Assembly: GCF_037325665.1 (NCBI RefSeq)
Contig: NC_090251.1
Span: 19,255,748-19,319,747, forward strand
Source of the DNA: Littorina saxatilis
Lineage: Eukaryota; Mollusca; Gastropoda; Littorinimorpha; Littorinidae
Reading direction: 5' to 3'
Length of the DNA: 64,000 bases
Under the pieces are notes generated by a model. The model did no database searches, was not told where the DNA came from, and saw only the letters and a program-made list of their open reading frames with translations. This document shows, piece by piece, positions 1 to 9,300 of the stretch (position 1 is its first letter; every line of letters starts with the position of its first letter). The position numbers were made by a program, and so were the translations under genes.

Positions 1-480
1 AGGTTAGTCCAGTTATTATTATTATTATCATTATTATTATTAATGCTGAAGGGTGGGAAAGTTCAAGTATGTTCCGCTGTTCGCACATTGAAAACCCGAA
101 TTTAAAGACGCAGGTGAATTTGAAAGATACATTCCTTCCGTGTATGCGACAGCATTTTCCATGTCAGAGACAAGATCATCCTTCTAATTGAGCACATGCC
201 GAAAATGAACAGCCTTACTTCTTTTGATGCAGAGTGAGAACGTTTTTCTTTTCACAGACTGGCGTGGTGTCACTGACAGAATCTATTCGACAAATAATCT
301 GACCAAAAGAGAAGTCAGACTGTTGATTTGTTTTATATGTCTAAGTGGGACGAAGCTCTTACACTATGTAAAAAGCCGAACAGATTCGTGACGAGGAACA
401 GGATTGCTTGCACGAGAGGGAAGGTATCTTTAAAGTTGTACCAAGTAAAGTAACTTCAGAAGGTACACATTCACGTATCC
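1..480. other. No gene seen at left end
   Basis: AT-rich sequence with a short ATT repeat in the first 45 bases. I searched the minus strand for the next exons of the sulfatase gene, which runs leftward, and found none convincing. The rest of that gene is probably to the left of the window. Confidence 0.4.
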
Positions 481-628
481 TCATCTGGTAATACGAAATA
501 TAGAGTGAAACTGCCTGTTACGAGTATTATGTTATCACGACATTGGGTCTGTTATTATATTCTCAGTACTTTTTTCACCAAGAATGTACTTTGTTGCAAT
601 CGTAATTTTCGCAATCAGTTTTCATCTG

Positions 629-760
629 TCTGTCTGTCTGTTTCTTTCTTTCTTTCTTTCTTTTTCTTGCTTTCCTTCTTTTTCTTTCTTTCTTTCTTTC
701 TTGTTTTTTCTTTTCTTCTTTCTTTCTTTCTTTCCTTCTTTGCTTGCTTGCTTGTTAATT
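629..760. repeat. TTTC-rich low-complexity tract
   Basis: An imperfect CTTT/TTTC run. It produces long open frames on both strands rich in Phe/Leu/Ser or Lys/Arg, which are artefacts of composition rather than genes. Confidence 0.85.
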
Positions 761-1090
761 TTGTGTTTGTTGTCGGTGTTCTTGGTATGCGCGTTCGTCG
801 AAAGGCACTGTTGAACAGACTAAAAAAAAAAAAAAATACTGACCACAATACGTTCTCCTGTCCTGAGTATGGATGTGACTGTAGCGCTGTTCGTACTCCT
901 TGGGGACCTAAGACAGTCAATGTAAACAGCTACAGTCCGAGTCGCGTCACAGGCAACACGTGCAACTCACTACAGAAAGCCAGAAAGTGGCTCTCGGCAG
1001 ACTTTCGTTCTTTTTTAAGTCAATGAAGTTCAAAATCAGAGGCTAGCAAAGCTAGATTTGAGATTATACCAGTATTTAACATCCAAGTAA

Positions 1091-1173
1091 CTCTCTCTCT
1101 CTCTCTCTCTCCCTTAAACAACAACACCACCACCACCAGCACAAACGCACACCCAAATTCTCTCTCTCTTCAG

Positions 1174-1212
<39 letters not shown>
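1091..1212. repeat. CT and CA microsatellites
   Basis: A (CT)n tract at about 1091-1111, a CAC/CAA-rich spacer, another CT stretch, and a (CA)n run at about 1181-1212. These are simple repeats only. Confidence 0.9.
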
Positions 1213-1215
<3 letters not shown>

Positions 1216-2127
1216 ACACACACCTGCAGAGGGTTGTGACAGAGGTGGAAGGGCAGGTAGAGGTAAAGCGGCGTGCTTGTATCGTGTTCTGAAATCACCT
1301 TCAGCGTGTGGTCGGTGAATAAATACTGTACCACAGAGAAAATAAAGTTGTAAAAGAAAACCCGTCTGGAAACCTGCCTTCAAAAGTAATGAATGTATTT
1401 TTTCGACACGAACTAATCTGCCGAAAACGATCACAAACCTCTTTTAAGAAATGCTTACAAACTTACATTCCTCCACGAAAATGTATCACTGATGAACCGA
1501 TTTCAAGAGGACCTGAAAAATCTATAATATTCTGCCAAAAGCTCTCCTAATTTTCGTAACATATTTTGTTTCTATGGCAACTACCCTGACGTCAGTGGCG
1601 AAGACAAGCAGCTGGTGTGAGTGATGTGATGTTATCGAATGAGTTCATGTGTAAGCTACAGCACCACGTACAGTGCGTCAAGGGCAATCCCTGGTCCGGA
1701 GACCACTCGGGCCATTTCTGACGTTGGGTGAGCGTGACGTCATAAAACTTACGTCAAAATGGCTTTGACCAGGGTCCTTGGCTACAAGTGTGTCGTTCCG
1801 CAAGTCGTATCCCCCGTCTTCTGCACACAAAGTTATAACACGCGACTCACACCTGTATTATGACACCCCCTGCCCCCTTATTGTCTGGTTATGTACCCTG
1901 TTTTCTATAAACACACACACACACACACATGAATTTTCAGAGCAAATCTAACCGATATAACAAACAAATTAAAGCTCTTGTGAAGGTCTTACAGAACTTC
2001 CAAAAGTCCTCCTGCTTTTGGGATCCTCTAAAGTTCCGCTGCGGAGGTCCGTGGACACCGTAAAACTTATAATTGGGGGATCCTCTATGTAGATCATCTG
2101 TGGTTTGTATGTGCACTTAAAAGACCG
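1213..2127. other. Non-coding stretch, downstream part of the sulfatase locus
   Basis: No exon with a supported acceptor and donor could be placed here on either strand. A short CA tract lies at about 1910-1929. If the sulfatase gene continues in the window, this would be intron. Confidence 0.35.
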
Positions 2128-2205
2128 CTGGGTCGATATATCTGTGAACGTAACGTTTTGTTTTGTCAATAATGAAACGTTCCAACAACATACCTTTATT
2201 GTTTG
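2128..2205. mobile_element. End fragment of a small palindromic MITE
   Basis: The stretch from 'gaccgctgg' through 'gaacgtaacgttttgttttg' to 'cgttccaacaacatacctt' closely matches the right arm of the palindromic element at 39237-39537. Only this arm is recognisable here, so it is read as a truncated or solo-end copy. Confidence 0.55.
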
Positions 2206-2231
2206 TTTTTATTGAGATCATGCATGCTTAC

Positions 2232-2338
2232 TTGTCTCGTGCGTGTAATAATCCTCAGCACCGTTGTAGTAACCGAAGTAACTGTCGAAACCACGGTAAG
2301 TTGGTGTGTACTTCCAGTTACACATTCCCAGGTGCCAC
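2232..2338 (-). CDS. ARSB: Sulfatase exon 5
   Basis: 107 bp that enter at phase 2 (the G completes Lys134) and leave at phase 1. It encodes [12 protein letters not shown], then [17 protein letters not shown]. This matches the ARSB segment after the catalytic lysine, with its RGFD and EDYY landmarks. The acceptor is TAG after a GTT-repeat pyrimidine tract (CAA repeat on the plus strand), and the donor is GTAAGC. Confidence 0.88.
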
Positions 2339-5300
2339 CTACAACAACAACAACAACAACAAAAGTACATTTATACACTGAGCTGCTTAGTTTAAAAGCA
2401 ATCTGAAACGTGGGTTGTTTTTCTTGCTTAAAAACAGCTCTCGTTCTAACCATACTGAAGAATCTTTCCATCAATGCGTCTTCGATTTTGTGCAGTATAA
2501 AATCGGCGAGCACTGACGGGCATTCAAAGAACATAATGAGTTAGTGCTGTACGTATTTTCATAGTCACGGATAAGACGTCCAGAGGCCTGTTATAAGTCA
2601 GGAAGTGATGAGATTTTGAGTTCCGAAAAATATATACTTTTTAGACGATTGTGGTCCGAAATCCTTTAGGGTGTCTTCTCCTTGACAAAATGGTTCCAAA
2701 TTTGGTTTGAGACGTCCACCCTAACATGGAGCTGAAGATATCACAATGATAACAATGGCGTCAAGTAAACCTTGTCATCTTTAGTTCATGCATGTCTCCA
2801 GATGAAATGACACTGAATTTCGAGAATGTCTCGACGACTTAATCATTTCAGCAGTGCAAATGACAAGCAGCGTGCACTCACTTGCCCACCATGTGAATGT
2901 CTGTATGGTATCACCAAGCAGCGTGCACTCACTTGCCCACCATGTGCATGTCTGTATGGTATCACCAAGCAGCGTGCCCTCACTTGCCCACCATGTGCAT
3001 GTCTGTATGGTATCACCAAGCAGCGTGCCCTCACTTGCCCACCATGTGCATGTCTGTATGGTATCACCAAGCAGTGTGCACTCACTTGCCCACCATGTGC
3101 ATGTCTGTATGGTATCACCAAGCAGCGTGCCCTCACTTGCCCACCATGTGCATGTCTGTATGGTATCACCAAGCAGCGTGCCCTCACTTGCCCACCATGT
3201 GCATGTCTGTATGGTATCACCAAGCAGTGTGCGCTCACTTGCCCACCATGTGCATGTCTGTATGGTATCACCAAGCAGCGTGCCCTCACTTTAATTGCCC
3301 ACCATGTGCATGTCTGTATGGTATCACCAAGCAGCGTGCCCTCACTTGCCCACCATGTGCATGTCTGTATGGTATCACCAAGCAGCGTGCACTCACTTGC
3401 CCACCATGTGCATGTCTGTATGGTATCACCAAGCAGCGTGCCCTCACTTGCCCACCATGTGCATGTCTGTATGGTATCACCAAGCAGCGTGCACTCACTT
3501 GCCCACCATGTGCGTGGCGTAGCCCGCAGTCTTAAGCAGTTTTGGCAGCATGGTGAAGTTGGTCGGCACGTAGCGAGGCTCGCCCTCCAGGATCACACCG
3601 TGCTGCACGTGACAGAACGCATGTATTCATAACCAATAGCTGTCTGAAATCCTAAAGAGATGCAATGTAAACACATGGTTCACGCTTAAAAGCTTACTTG
3701 GTCAGCGCCTAATCTTTTTAAACGTTTGATGTGATTTTGTCTGTCATCCGAAAGACATAACAAGCCGTTGCACCAGAAACATGACATGCTGGACTTACCT
3801 GCAGCCCTGTGTGGTAAGGGAAGTAACCAGTCATGAAGGCATTGCGCGACCTTCAAAACAACAATTCATATATGTTAGTTTTCTGCCATGTAGAAAAGGT
3901 GACATAGATCTATTGTTGTCTTTTAACATATGATAAACAGACTGTTTTGTTCACCTGGAAATGATACATGTAGTATTAATACTGACAACAATGAAAGACA
4001 AACCAGACCCAGGGGCGGATCACATCATTTTTTAGGAGGGGGGGGGGGGGGTATCCAAATTTGTTTTTAGGGACAATTCGACGACGCGAAGCGTTTAGTT
4101 GAGGGCGTGAAGCGTTCGAACCTCCTAGCGGGGTCCGGGGGCCTGCCCCCCCCCCCCCCCCAAATTGTTTGATAAAAACAAGGAAAATGGAGCAAACTGG
4201 TGCAATCTGAGCCGAGAAACTTTCCCTAATGCATGCCCTCCCCCCCCCCCCCGGAACATTTCCCCCCCCCCCCCCCCAAAAAAATAATTGTTTAATAAAA
4301 TCAAGGAAAATGGAGCAATTTGGTGCAATCTAAGCTATAAGTTTTTCCTTATTTTCAAATGTATTGATTTATTTTTTTTTCTCTCTTTTTTTTCTTTATT
4401 TTTTTTAGGCCAGGGGAGGGGGTTCCGAAAACCCTGGAAACCCCCCCTTGATCCGCCCCTGAGACCTTTATACTAAACAAAATCAGCCAACAACAGATTT
4501 TTCAATACCCCAAATGTGGCAACTCTCTGTCTCCCGGCTTCCTTCATCGTGATTTTGATCCTACAAATAAACATTCTGTCTCATTCCCCTTATTTCTTTC
4601 TCAGTGGCAGTCATGATAATTAGTGAATTTATTTACACTATTGGCACACGCACAAACGCACGCATACACGCACGCACGTGCAAACACACACACACACACA
4701 CACACACTGACACACACACACACACACCTACGCGCAAATGCCCTAGCACCCGTACACAAAAACAATCACACACACACACACACACAGACACACACAAGCA
4801 CACACACACACAAACACACACACACACACACGCGCGCACGGCACTGGGGTAGAAATCAATGATATCGACTGTCGTGGAGGTGGGAGCCAACCACACCATA
4901 CCCTATTCCTAACGTACTCACGGCGAGCAGAAGTACTGGACGTAAGAGGAGTTGAGGATGACTCCCTGGGCGGCGTAACGGTTGAGGTTGGGAGTCAGCA
5001 TGCTGGGGTTGTGCCAGCCTACGTCGTTCCAGCCTTAGGAAATAAACAAATAGGATTCAGCCCAGAAAGCATTACAATTTAAAACAGAAAGCAAGGTCTA
5101 ATGATAAGTAATACGATTTTTTGTGTGTAATCCCGGTTGTGAGATTGTTAATTACACTTCGAGAGTTGATGACGCTTACCCTGGTTATTGCTTCGCTACC
5201 CATTAATTTTTTCTTTCATCGTTTTCCTCCTCACGTTTTAACATGTTTCCTAGCCCCGAGGTTTTCACCGGGAACGTAAGGGGTGTACGCACAAATGAAG

Positions 5301-5649
5301 GGGCATTCGAGCGCCATTAAACGGCAATTCAATCATGTTCATAACACCTGATGATACCCCCTTGAATACCATCCCCTTTCCACACGTACACACACGCGCG
5401 CGCACGCACGCACACACAAACGCACGCACACACACACACCCTCGCACGCACTAATTTACACTAACAACAACAACAACAACAACAACAACAACCAACAACA
5501 ACAAATTCACCCTCACCTAAGTCATCGGCAACGAAGAAAATGATATTTGGTTTTTGAGATGCTGCGGCATTTCCAGCAACACCAAAAACAGCCATCATCG
5601 CTGTCATCATCACAGTCATCATCACGGTCATCGTCGTTATCTCCGCCAT
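2232..5649 (-). CDS. ARSB: Arylsulfatase B-like gene, 5' five exons (3' part missing)
   Basis: Sulfatases of this family hydrolyse sulfate esters; human arylsulfatase B acts on GalNAc-4-sulfate in lysosomal glycosaminoglycans. Five minus-strand exons (5517-5649, 4922-5033, 3799-3850, 3499-3602, 2232-2338) have GT-AG borders and join in phase into 169 residues. A Met-rich hydrophobic N-terminus looks like a signal peptide. It is followed by [13 protein letters not shown] (Asp42, Asp43), CSPSR with the formylglycine cysteine Cys80 and Arg84, and HMVGKWHLG (Lys134, His136). The distances Asp43-Cys80 (37), Cys80-Arg84 (4) and Cys80-Lys134 (54) equal those I recall for human ARSB (Asp54, Cys91, Arg95, Lys145). 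The C-terminal two thirds, including the remaining metal ligands, are not in the window. ARSI/ARSJ-like paralogues cannot be excluded. The gene is probably intact as far as seen. Confidence 0.88.
2868..3510 (-). repeat. 51-bp minisatellite copying the sulfatase exon 4 donor
   Basis: Twelve tandem 51-bp units adjoin the true end of exon 4, giving 13 copies of the border in all. Read on the minus strand, each unit holds CATGGTGGGCAAGTGAGT, the last bases of exon 4 plus its GT donor, then about 32 bp of intron. One unit carries a short insertion at the donor (near 3290). Units are nearly identical, so expansion is recent. Because 51 is a multiple of three and no frame has a common stop, the array yields open frames on both strands (for example 2826-3632 plus and 2843-3289 minus). 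These are not genes. Confidence 0.95.
3499..3602 (-). CDS. ARSB: Sulfatase exon 4
   Basis: 104 bp, phase 0 in and phase 2 out. It encodes [20 protein letters not shown], then [15 protein letters not shown], the ARSB region leading to the active-site lysine. The acceptor is CACGTGCAG. The donor AAGTGAGT is the first of 13 near-identical copies produced by the adjoining minisatellite. Confidence 0.9.
3799..3850 (-). CDS. ARSB: Sulfatase exon 3
   Basis: 52 bp, phase 2 in and phase 0 out. It encodes [17 protein letters not shown], which completes the CxPxR formylglycine signature begun in exon 2 and continues into the conserved 'TGLQ' segment. The acceptor is TTTTGAAG and the donor is GTAAGT. 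Confidence 0.9.
4010..4461. mobile_element. Non-autonomous DNA element, CAGGGGCGGATC ends, 5-bp TSD
   Basis: The termini are CAGGGGCGGATC (4010-4021) and its complement (4450-4461), flanked by the direct repeat AGACC (4005-4009 and 4462-4466). The inside has several C/G homopolymer tracts and two copies of a stretch containing 'aaggaaaatggagcaa'. A sibling lies at 33540-33786. The ends and 5-bp duplication suggest a hAT-like superfamily, but no transposase is present. It sits in sulfatase intron 2. Confidence 0.85.
4683..4832. repeat. CA microsatellite
   Basis: An interrupted (CA)n run in sulfatase intron 2, close to exon 2. It generates His/Thr-rich and Cys/Val-rich open frames that are artefacts. 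A second CA/CG tract lies at about 5391-5438, and a CAA repeat at 5461-5505 in intron 1. Confidence 0.95.
4922..5033 (-). CDS. ARSB: Sulfatase exon 2
   Basis: 112 bp, phase 1 in and phase 2 out. It encodes [20 protein letters not shown], then [17 protein letters not shown]. It ends inside the CSPSR signature, so the codon for Pro82 is split by the intron. The acceptor is TTTCCTAAG and the donor is GTGAGT. Confidence 0.92.
5517..5649 (-). CDS. ARSB: Sulfatase exon 1 (start and signal peptide)
   Basis: The ATG at 5649 starts [20 protein letters not shown], a Met/Val/Thr-rich hydrophobic leader. [15 protein letters not shown], the classic sulfatase N-terminal strand with metal-binding aspartates, follows. 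The donor GTGAGG follows at phase 1. No upstream in-frame Met is seen before sequence of non-coding character. Confidence 0.88.
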
Positions 5650-6401
5650 CGTCGCACAGCGCTTGAATCACCGTACGTTATGTACTTGTTCAACTAAGTC
5701 TCCGCTATAACTAGGAAAACACCACATGCACTCAACCTGCAGTTGCACACTATTGGGACACTTCGCTGTTCTGGGGTAAAAGGTTTCGGATCAGCTAGTT
5801 TCTCGCAGCAGATATATCAGAAGGTAAACCACACAAAGCTGCTTCAAACTATCTTGTTGCCCACGGAGAGTCAAGAGCGACGGAGATGCTGTGTCTCGCT
5901 GTAAAATTGGTATGAGGGTTTTGTTGCTATACCATAAGCCTTATCAGGGACCTATATAATATAGGTCTATGGCCTTATGAATGAAACTGTGTACGTAAGA
6001 TAACGGTCGTATGTGGTAGCAATGTTTTCAAGTCCCAAGGCACAAAATACGATTTATTTTTAACAGTGAACTTTACCGACAGAGTTAAAGTAGTCCTGTC
6101 ATGCACTTTGACACAAGAATGTCCAAGAGGCTTGTGGGCAGAAAACGCTTCTGTATGTACGCAGAGTATCACTTTGAAGTCCTACCGATAAGTGGACCGT
6201 GTCGAGAAGAACACACTGTTTTCAGTCAGCCTGCTGAGCACAGAAACGTAACGCTAGCTGATAAGTGTACAAAAAGCAAGGATAATGACAGCAGTCCTGT
6301 GATTTTGAGTTCTCTCGAGCTTCACACAACACCAACTTGTCTAATTATTGCCTATTGATATGACAGTGTATTCCGCCCCCAAAAAAACGTTGTCACAGAA
6401 G
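5650..6401 (-). other. Upstream region of the sulfatase gene
   Basis: No gene seen. It should hold the 5' UTR and promoter of the minus-strand sulfatase, but I see no TATA box or initiator I would defend. Confidence 0.35.
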
Positions 6402-6947
6402 CCGGTGTAACACGAGAAAATTACTCCCACGAGATTTTTACTCCGGAGTAAACATTTCGTACGAAAATGTTACTCCCTTTACGAAAAAAGCACTCCCCCA
6501 TTACACGAGAAAATTACTCCCCACGACAGGTGAGTTCCGAGTTAACATTTCGTACACAAATGTTACTCCCCTGACGAATAAAAAAGCGAATAAATTACTT
6601 CACCCTAACACGAGCAATTTAACTTCCCATGCCAGGTGTACGAAATTTGGACTCCCTTGTCCGCTGTTAGTCTTGGTGGTGGAAGGAGTGGAGGGAGGCT
6701 AGCGCGACATTCGTTTGCGCGAGATCACATATTGGCATTATCCCTTCGCCCGCATCCCATTTTCGCGTACGAGATTTTTACTGGAAGTGAAAAAAATGGG
6801 GAGTAAAAATTTCGTGGAGGGAGTAATTTTTTTGTGCCTTGGGGAGTTCTTTTCTCGTACGAAATGTGTACTCGGAGTAAGAATTTCGTACGAAATTTTT
6901 ACTCCGGAGTAAATTTTTCGTGGAGTAAAAATTTCGTGTTACACCGG
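6402..6947. mobile_element. MITE with CCGGTGTAACACGA ends
   Basis: Terminal inverted repeats begin CCGGTGTAACACGA and extend imperfectly inward. The inside is dominated by repeated 'ttactcc' and 'tttcgtacgaaa' palindromes such as TTTACTCCGGAGTAAA. There is no coding capacity. A truncated relative starts at 52552. Confidence 0.8.
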
Positions 6948-7030
6948 TGTGACGTTTTCATCTTTCGCCGTGTTGATATTTCGCTTCTCGGCCTCGCCAG
7001 TTGATCTAGTATAAACTCTACACTGAACAA
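6944..7030. mobile_element. Fragment of CCGGTGTGACG MITE
   Basis: The first ~85 bases match the left part of the full element at 7963-8403, through 'cactgaacaa'. It shares the CCGG tetranucleotide with the right end of the preceding MITE. Confidence 0.75.
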
Positions 7031-7039
7031 TAATAATAG

Positions 7040-7127
7040 TAATAGCCAAAGGAGAAGGATGCTTCGACCGGTGTCACGATTTCATCTTTCGCCGGTCGAA
7101 GCATCCTTCTCCTCAGTTTGGCTATTA
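7040..7127. repeat. Long near-perfect hairpin
   Basis: Arms 'ggagaaggatgcttcgaccg' (from 7051) and its exact complement (to 7112) flank a loop of about 20 nt made of the MITE terminus. Outer bases 'aatagccaaa' also pair apart from a 4-nt bulge. Confidence 0.9.
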
Positions 7128-7631
7128 CCACTACTACTACAAGGGAGTGTGATACTTCAATCGACCGGCACTTTGATACGCCTTTTTTTACGGGCTCTTG
7201 TGCACTTTGTCACTGTGCGTGTCGCGCGAACACCTGTTACAAAAGAAGTCATATGACTTCCTCGCCGGATCGAAGCACAGCATTTAAACACACAGACACC
7301 GCCGTCAAGTGTCTTTCCTTCCACCTACAGTGGTGCAGTTATTTGCATTTAAAGGGATACGGTCCACAAAGGATTGGCATTGATCTCAAAAGGTTTCTTT
7401 TACAGGAAAGCGTGAAATTCAAACACATATCGAAAGTGTGAGAGTCTGTATACGTATATCACTAATATCATTTTGCCTTCTACTTAGCGAGACGGCAACT
7501 TGAGCTCTGACGAGTGGAAACACTTTTGTTGTCGGACCGTGACGAAGTAACTCGGTTTAACACCGTGCAGACGCAGAAGCCGGCTGTCCGTGTCCCGAGT
7601 TGGTTCCAAATTGCAAGCCCAATAAAGTTTC

Positions 7632-7752
7632 TCCGTATGTGTGTGTGCGTGTGTGTGTGTGTGTGCGTACATGCGTGCGTGCTTGTGTACGTGCGTGCCG
7701 CTTGCGTGATTGCCTATGTGTGCCGGTGTGCTTGCGTGCGTGTGTGTGTGCT
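7632..7752. repeat. GT/GC microsatellite
   Basis: A degenerate (TG)n/(CGTG)n stretch with no gene. Confidence 0.85.
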
Positions 7753-7925
7753 TCCTTTCGGACTTGACTTGTGGCCTATAATGATGGACTTATAACGGGG
7801 AGGGCAGGTCGTTGTCGACTTGATGTTGTTCATAATTTGAAATACTAGTTTTAGAAGACCAAATAAACTAAGGGAGTTGGGGGAAGAGCTTAAAAAGTCC
7901 ATATATTTTTTTTCTTTTCTCTTAG

Positions 7926-7959
7926 AAACCCAGGACCCCCCCCCCCCCCCCCCCCCCCA
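7926..7959. repeat. Poly-C tract (about 33 C)
   Basis: A C homopolymer abutting the left terminus of the next MITE. Its exact length is likely unreliable in assembly. Confidence 0.9.
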
Positions 7960-7962
7960 GAT

Positions 7963-8403
7963 CCGGTGTGACGTTTTCATCTTTCGCCGTGTTGATATTT
8001 CGCTTCTCGGCGGCCTCGTTGATCTAGTATAAACTCTACACTGAACAAAAAAACACCCTTCGATATATAGTACTGATGAGCGACCTTGTGTACCTTACAT
8101 TCATGAGGCCAAATTTTTCCAACCAATTTGTTTTATTTAACTTAGAAATTTGATTCATCCTAAAATGTTTTCCTTCTTACTCAAGGAACGTAACCACTCA
8201 GTACACGTTTTCGAAGAATTCGATTTTGGCGGGAGTGAAATCTATTAATTTTTACCACCAATTTTCTTCACATGCAAGAAACTGACATGCTTTTCGTCCA
8301 TAAATAATTTCACTTCTTAATTTTACCAGGAAACAACATTTCAGTCTTGAGTATGTCGAGGTGGAAATATGTACACAGGCGAAAGATGAAATCGTGACAC
8401 CGG
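7963..8403. mobile_element. Full-length MITE, CCGGTGT(G/C)ACG ends
   Basis: The left end CCGGTGTGACG...TTTCATCTTTCGCC mirrors the right end GGCGAAAGATGAAATCGTGACACCGG with two mismatches over 26 bp. The interior is non-coding and is shared with copies at 6944 and 14695. No target duplication was recognised. Confidence 0.85.
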
Positions 8404-8639
8404 CCCTGCTCAGTGTACGTAGGCTATGTTTCGGAAGACTTATGTTTACTAGCCACCTACTTTTCAGTGCCAAGTAAGTCAGTGCACTCCTGTGGGGGAC
8501 CAGCTGTCACACCGCCGATGTTTACCTATTAAATTGACCCACTGTCCTGTCACACAAGCACCAACTCGAGTCAAGTTATGCGAAACAACTAACCAGAAAG
8601 AGAGAATGCTTACCGTCCTACAGGCGAAATATTTAGCAA
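8404..8639. other. Spacer, nothing recognised
   Basis: No open frame, repeat or RNA gene is supported between the MITE and the SINE tail. Confidence 0.3.
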
Positions 8640-8912
8640 GATATGGGTTATATGATTATTATAATTCGAGTTTTAAGCCCTCACGGGCTTGATGAGATAC
8701 ACAAGTGTAGCCTATGCGTGTTTAGGTGGTATCAGCCATCTGCACTTATGGCAGAATGACCGAGGTCTTTTACGTGCCATTGTGGTCTCTGGGTCTGCAC
8801 ATAACTTGAGTTGACCCGTGTCAGTCCGTCCCGGCCCGAATTCGAACCTGCGACCTTACGATCACAAATCCAGTGCTCTACCAACTGAGCTACCTGGGCC
8901 CCCAAGTAACCC
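8640..8912 (-). mobile_element. tRNA-derived SINE (minus strand)
   Basis: On the minus strand it begins with a tRNA-like head: A box TAGCTCAGTTGGTAGAGCAC and B box GGTTCGAATTC. A body containing 'aaaagacctcggtcattctg' follows, and the tail is AT-rich. The head is a pol III promoter; it is not a functional tRNA because the acceptor end does not close. Confidence 0.8.
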
Positions 8913-8970
8913 TTCACAACTATATCGCTTGAAAAACTATGCATGCCTTTGCAGCCCGCTTGTATGGTAC

Positions 8971-9115
8971 AACAGCCTCAACACTTTGCCACTCAGTTCA
9001 AGATGGCGACCGAGTAACACGTGCATTCGGATCGCTCGTACGGTGAACAGCCTCAACACTTTGCCACTCATTCAAGATGGCGACCGAGTAACACGTTCAT
9101 TCGGATCGCTCTGCC
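8971..9115 (+). repeat. Tandem duplication at the LINE 5' end
   Basis: Two copies of a ~75-bp unit ('cctcaacactttgccactca' to 'ttcggatcgct') start at 8971 and 9046. Each contains 'caagatggcgaccgagtaac'. This lies just upstream of LINE ORF1 and resembles the promoter monomers of some LINE 5' UTRs. Confidence 0.8.
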
Positions 9116-9300
9116 CAAATCGACTTCTATACGCCCACATCAACAATGACGGGGAAAAAAGACGTTCAGAAATATTACGCGGTCAACGTCGGAAGAAAAC
9201 CAGGCATCTACAAAACCTGGAACCAGGCCTCGCGTGAAGTAAACGGATTCCCCGGACGGCGGCCAGCCATCAATCGTTTGAAACAATAGCTGAAGCCAAG

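Noticed and set aside
505-1026. 173-residue frame and its minus-strand Lys/Arg-rich partner
   Set aside because: Driven by the TTTC tract; no family features.
2868-3510. CRISPR-like direct repeats
   Set aside because: The units are contiguous with no unique spacers, in a eukaryotic intron.
2826-3632. 268-residue open frame with [16 protein letters not shown] repeats (and mirror frames)
   Set aside because: It is the 51-bp minisatellite read in frames that happen to lack stops. The unit derives from the minus-strand sulfatase exon border, and no splice or start context supports translation.
8830-8912. Functional tRNA gene
   Set aside because: A and B boxes are present but it is the head of a SINE with a SINE body; no complete cloverleaf with paired acceptor arm. 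The same applies to 29400-29472 and 39773-39840.
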